NCBI RefSeq assembly: GCF_004352915.1
Contig: NZ_SJSY01000060.1
Location: 1-64,000, forward strand
Direction of reading: 5' to 3'
Length of the DNA: 64,000 bases
Source of the DNA: Flavobacterium zhairuonense
Lineage (GTDB): Bacteria; Bacteroidota; Bacteroidia; Flavobacteriales; Flavobacteriaceae
Shown: positions 61,936-64,000 of the stretch, in pieces
How the letters are laid out: each line of letters starts with the position of its first letter
How positions within the stretch are numbered: the first letter of the stretch is position 1
Notes under the pieces: generated by a model
Database searches by the model: none
What the model saw: the letters and a program-made list of their open reading frames with translations, nothing else
What the model was told of the DNA's origin: nothing
Made by a program: the position numbers and the translations under genes

Positions 61936-63189
61936 TTAGTCAACGAATTTTTTAAACAATACACAAGCATTGTGTCCACCAAAACCAAAAGTATTGCTCA
62001 TCGCAACATTTACCTCTCTTTTTTGAGGTTTGTTCAAGGTAAGATTCAAAGATGGATCAATTTTTTCATCCACAACACTATGATTGATTGTTGGAGGAAC
62101 AATTCCGTGTTGCATTGCCAAAATCGAAGCAATTGCCTCAATAGCTCCAGCCGCACCAAGTAAGTGTCCTGTCATTGATTTTGTTGAATTAATATTGATG
62201 TTTTTAGCATGCTCACCAAAAACTGCACTAATTGCTTTTAACTCAGCAACGTCTCCTAATGGAGTTGAAGTTCCGTGAGTATTGATGTGGTCAACTTGAT
62301 CAGGCGTCATTCCAGCATCTCTTAAAGTATTTTCCATTACGGCAATAACTCCAATTCCTTCTGGATGTGGCGCTGTTAAGTGGTATGCATCAGATGACAT
62401 TCCGCCACCACCAATTTCGCAATAGATTTTTGCACCTCTTGCTTTTGCATGCTCATAATCTTCAAGAACCAAAGCTCCTGCTCCTTCCCCTAAAACGAAA
62501 CCATCTCTAGTTGCGTCAAAAGGTCTTGAAGCTGTTTCTGGACTTTCATTTCTTGTAGATAAAGCGTGCATTGAGCTAAAACCTCCCATACCTGCAATTG
62601 TAACAGCAGCTTCAGAACCTCCAGATACGATAACATCACACATTCCTAAACGAATGTAGTTGAAAGCATCAATTAATGCATTTGCAGACGATGCACATGC
62701 AGAAACTGTTGTATAATTTGGCCCCATATAACCATTACGCATAGAAATATGTGCAGGAGCAATATCAGCGATCATTTTTGGAATAAAAAACGGATTGAAT
62801 TTTGGAGTTCCATCGCCTTTCGCATAATACATTACTTCTTCTTGAAAAGTCTCTAAACCGCCAATACCTGCTCCCCAAATAACACCAACTCTTTGTTTGT
62901 TTACGTTATCATTTGTGATTCCAGCATCTTTAATAGCTTCATCACTGGCAGCAATTGCATATTGAGCAAATTTATCTAATCTTCGAGATTCCTTGCGATC
63001 CATGTAATCTTCAATATTGAAGTTTTTCACTTCGCAGGCAAATTTCGTTTTATGCTTCTCTGTATCATAATATGTGATAGGAGCGGCTCCGCTTACTCCA
63101 TTCACAAGTGCATTCCAATATTCCTGGATATTATTCCCGATAGGAGTAAGTGCACCTAATCCTGTTACAACAACTCGCCTTAATGCCAT
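61936..63189 (-). CDS. fabF: Beta-ketoacyl-ACP synthase II
   Basis: 417 residues. Condenses malonyl-ACP with growing acyl-ACP. The Cys-His-His triad is visible: VSACASSANALIDA, NTHGTSTPLGD and KSMTGHLLGAAGA. N-terminus RRVVVTGLGALTPIGN. It is downstream of acpP on the same strand but separated from it by a 238-base gap with a terminator-like hairpin, so it is read partly from its own signals. Confidence 0.97.
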   Translation of the reverse strand: MALRRVVVTGLGALTPIGNNIQEYWNALVNGVSGAAPITYYDTEKHKTKFACEVKNFNIEDYMDRKESRRLDKFAQYAIAASDEAIKDAGITNDNVNKQRVGVIWGAGIGGLETFQEEVMYYAKGDGTPKFNPFFIPKMIADIAPAHISMRNGYMGPNYTTVSACASSANALIDAFNYIRLGMCDVIVSGGSEAAVTIAGMGGFSSMHALSTRNESPETASRPFDATRDGFVLGEGAGALVLEDYEHAKARGAKIYCEIGGGGMSSDAYHLTAPHPEGIGVIAVMENTLRDAGMTPDQVDHINTHGTSTPLGDVAELKAISAVFGEHAKNININSTKSMTGHLLGAAGAIEAIASILAMQHGIVPPTINHSVVDEKIDPSLNLTLNKPQKREVNVAMSNTFGFGGHNACVLFKKFVD

Positions 63190-63323
63190 AAATTTGTATT
63201 TTGTACTTTAAACAAATAAAACCCACGCTTTCTTAACATAATGTTACTTAAGAGCCATGGGCATTACAATATAAATATATCTTATTGATTGAAAATCAAT
63301 CGAATTTTAATTTTAAAAAAAAA

Positions 63324-63429
63324 ATAATAACACCCGACTCTTAAAAATTTCAAAAATCAAAAAACAAATTCCAACTGGAATATGGAATTTCAAAAATTGG
63401 GATTTTTAGAAATCGGGTGTGGTATTATT
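63324..63429 (-). terminator. Long hairpin between acpP and fabF
   Basis: The outer arms AATAATAACACCCGA and TCGGGTGTGGTATTATT pair over about 15 bases, with a second inner pair (AAAATTTCAAAAATC-like). On the minus strand it follows the acpP stop directly. A partial terminator here would raise acpP mRNA over fabF. Confidence 0.65.
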
Positions 63430-63664
63430 ATTTTTTTGCTTCCTCGATATAAGAAATAGCTTGACCTACAGTAGCAATGTTTTCTGCTTGATCGTCTGGA
63501 ATTTGAATATCAAATTCTTTTTCGAATTCCATAATAAGCTCAACAGTGTCTAATGAGTCAGCTCCTAAATCATTAGTGAAGCTTGCTTCTGTTACAACTT
63601 CGTTTTCGTCAACACCTAATTTGTCTACGATAATCGCTTTTACTCTTGATGCAATGTCTGACAT
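63428..63664 (-). CDS. acpP: Acyl carrier protein
   Basis: 78 residues, highly acidic. Phosphopantetheine attaches to the serine in [14 protein letters not shown] (about residue 37). Carries acyl chains in fatty acid synthesis with FabF downstream. Confidence 0.97.
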   Translation of the reverse strand: MSDIASRVKAIIVDKLGVDENEVVTEASFTNDLGADSLDTVELIMEFEKEFDIQIPDDQAENIATVGQAISYIEEAKK

Positions 63665-63694
63665 AATCTTTAATTTTAGAATTTAATTTGTTGG

Positions 63695-63702
63695 CAAAAA
63701 TA
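63695..63702 (-). promoter_or_regulatory. -7 box (TATTTTTG) for acpP
   Basis: Exact TAnnTTTG match on the minus strand, 30 bases ahead of the start; the -33 region reads TGG instead of TTG. Confidence 0.5.
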
Positions 63703-63839
63703 AAAAACTTTATTTTAAAACCACGATTTAGTTAATAAATGTAACACTAATTTATAAAATTAATTTCAAGAAAGCCGTTTTAAAGCTATTTATTTTCGAT
63801 TTTTATTCCGTTTTTTGCATTCTCAAAACACACAACTTT

Positions 63840-64000
63840 ATGAAAAAAATTATCGTTTTCGCCTCAGGATCAGGAACTAACGCAGAGAACATTATAAAAT
63901 ATTTTTCGAACACTGAAATTGCGAAGGTCGTTTCTGTCTTTACAAATAATGCTTCGGCAAAAGTGATTGAAAGAGCAAAAAATCATCAAATTCCGGTCGA
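63840..64000 (+). CDS. purN: Phosphoribosylglycinamide formyltransferase, N-terminal part
   Basis: The frame from ATG 63840 runs to the right edge (53 complete codons). It reads MKKIIVFASGSGTNAENIIK, then VVSVFTNNASAKVIERA, matching the GSGTN phosphate-binding loop and the following strand of PurN, which adds the formyl group to GAR in purine synthesis. Divergent from acpP, a frequent arrangement. Confidence 0.92.
   Translation, partial: MKKIIVFASGSGTNAENIIKYFSNTEIAKVVSVFTNNASAKVIERAKNHQIPV

Noticed and set aside
1..64000. CRISPR array, IS element or prophage
   Set aside because: No evenly spaced direct repeats with unique spacers, no transposase or integrase gene, and no phage structural gene were seen; the repeats found are palindromic intergenic families.

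Overview
This window is from a low-GC member of the Bacteroidota, almost certainly a Flavobacterium or close relative. Signs of this are the promoters of the TAnnTTTG type, start codons without a clear Shine-Dalgarno sequence, a TonB receptor paired with a DUF5689 lipoprotein, an IPExxxVDY-type protein beside pyk and rnc, DUF2480 and DUF3078 genes, and the self-complementary intergenic repeats common in this genus. No ribosomal RNA, IS transposase, prophage structural gene or CRISPR array was found.

Layout. 1-6.6 kb: the end of a fibronectin-III-like surface protein, a DUF481 barrel, two tandem paralogous secreted proteins, an MBL-fold hydrolase and a coiled-coil membrane protein. 6.8-18.3 kb: the SUF iron-sulfur cluster assembly locus (sufA-like, sufB, sufC, sufD, sufS, sufE, a SufT-type DUF59 gene). 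It is interrupted by a YoeB-type toxin-antitoxin pair, an FMN reductase, a four-helix-bundle gene enclosed in AAAGTC palindromes, and a serine hydrolase on the opposite strand. 18.3-30.4 kb: a GC-rich structured element, a KilA-N gene with a 51-residue partner, hflX, the TonB receptor operon, an MFS transporter, a Gfo/Idh oxidoreductase and an old yellow enzyme.

30.5-36.0 kb is the most interesting part: a peptide secretion cassette. It has a C39-peptidase ABC exporter, an HlyD adaptor, a CPBP-family membrane protein, two very small membrane ORFs, a small HTH regulator with a decayed copy of its tail, and two short genes (45 and 41 codons). Each short gene encodes a double-glycine leader followed by a core that begins Cys-x-x-Cys. 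They look like precursors of secreted bacteriocin-like or modified peptides.

36.3-46.1 kb: rseP, two identical tRNA-Asn genes, a zeta-like toxin with an overlapping small gene, a TPR protein, an unrecognised operon of membrane protein, histidine-kinase-like protein and receiver-only protein, a C1-type peptidase, an AraC regulator and another CPBP protease. 46.2-58.7 kb: outer-membrane proteins, a membrane-bound AraC regulator, then a six-gene operon (sulfatase, HAD phosphatase-like lipoprotein, outer-membrane protein, two DUF1254 proteins, DUF2252). 59.1-64.0 kb: housekeeping genes pyk, IPExxxVDY, rnc, fabF and acpP, and divergently the start of purN.
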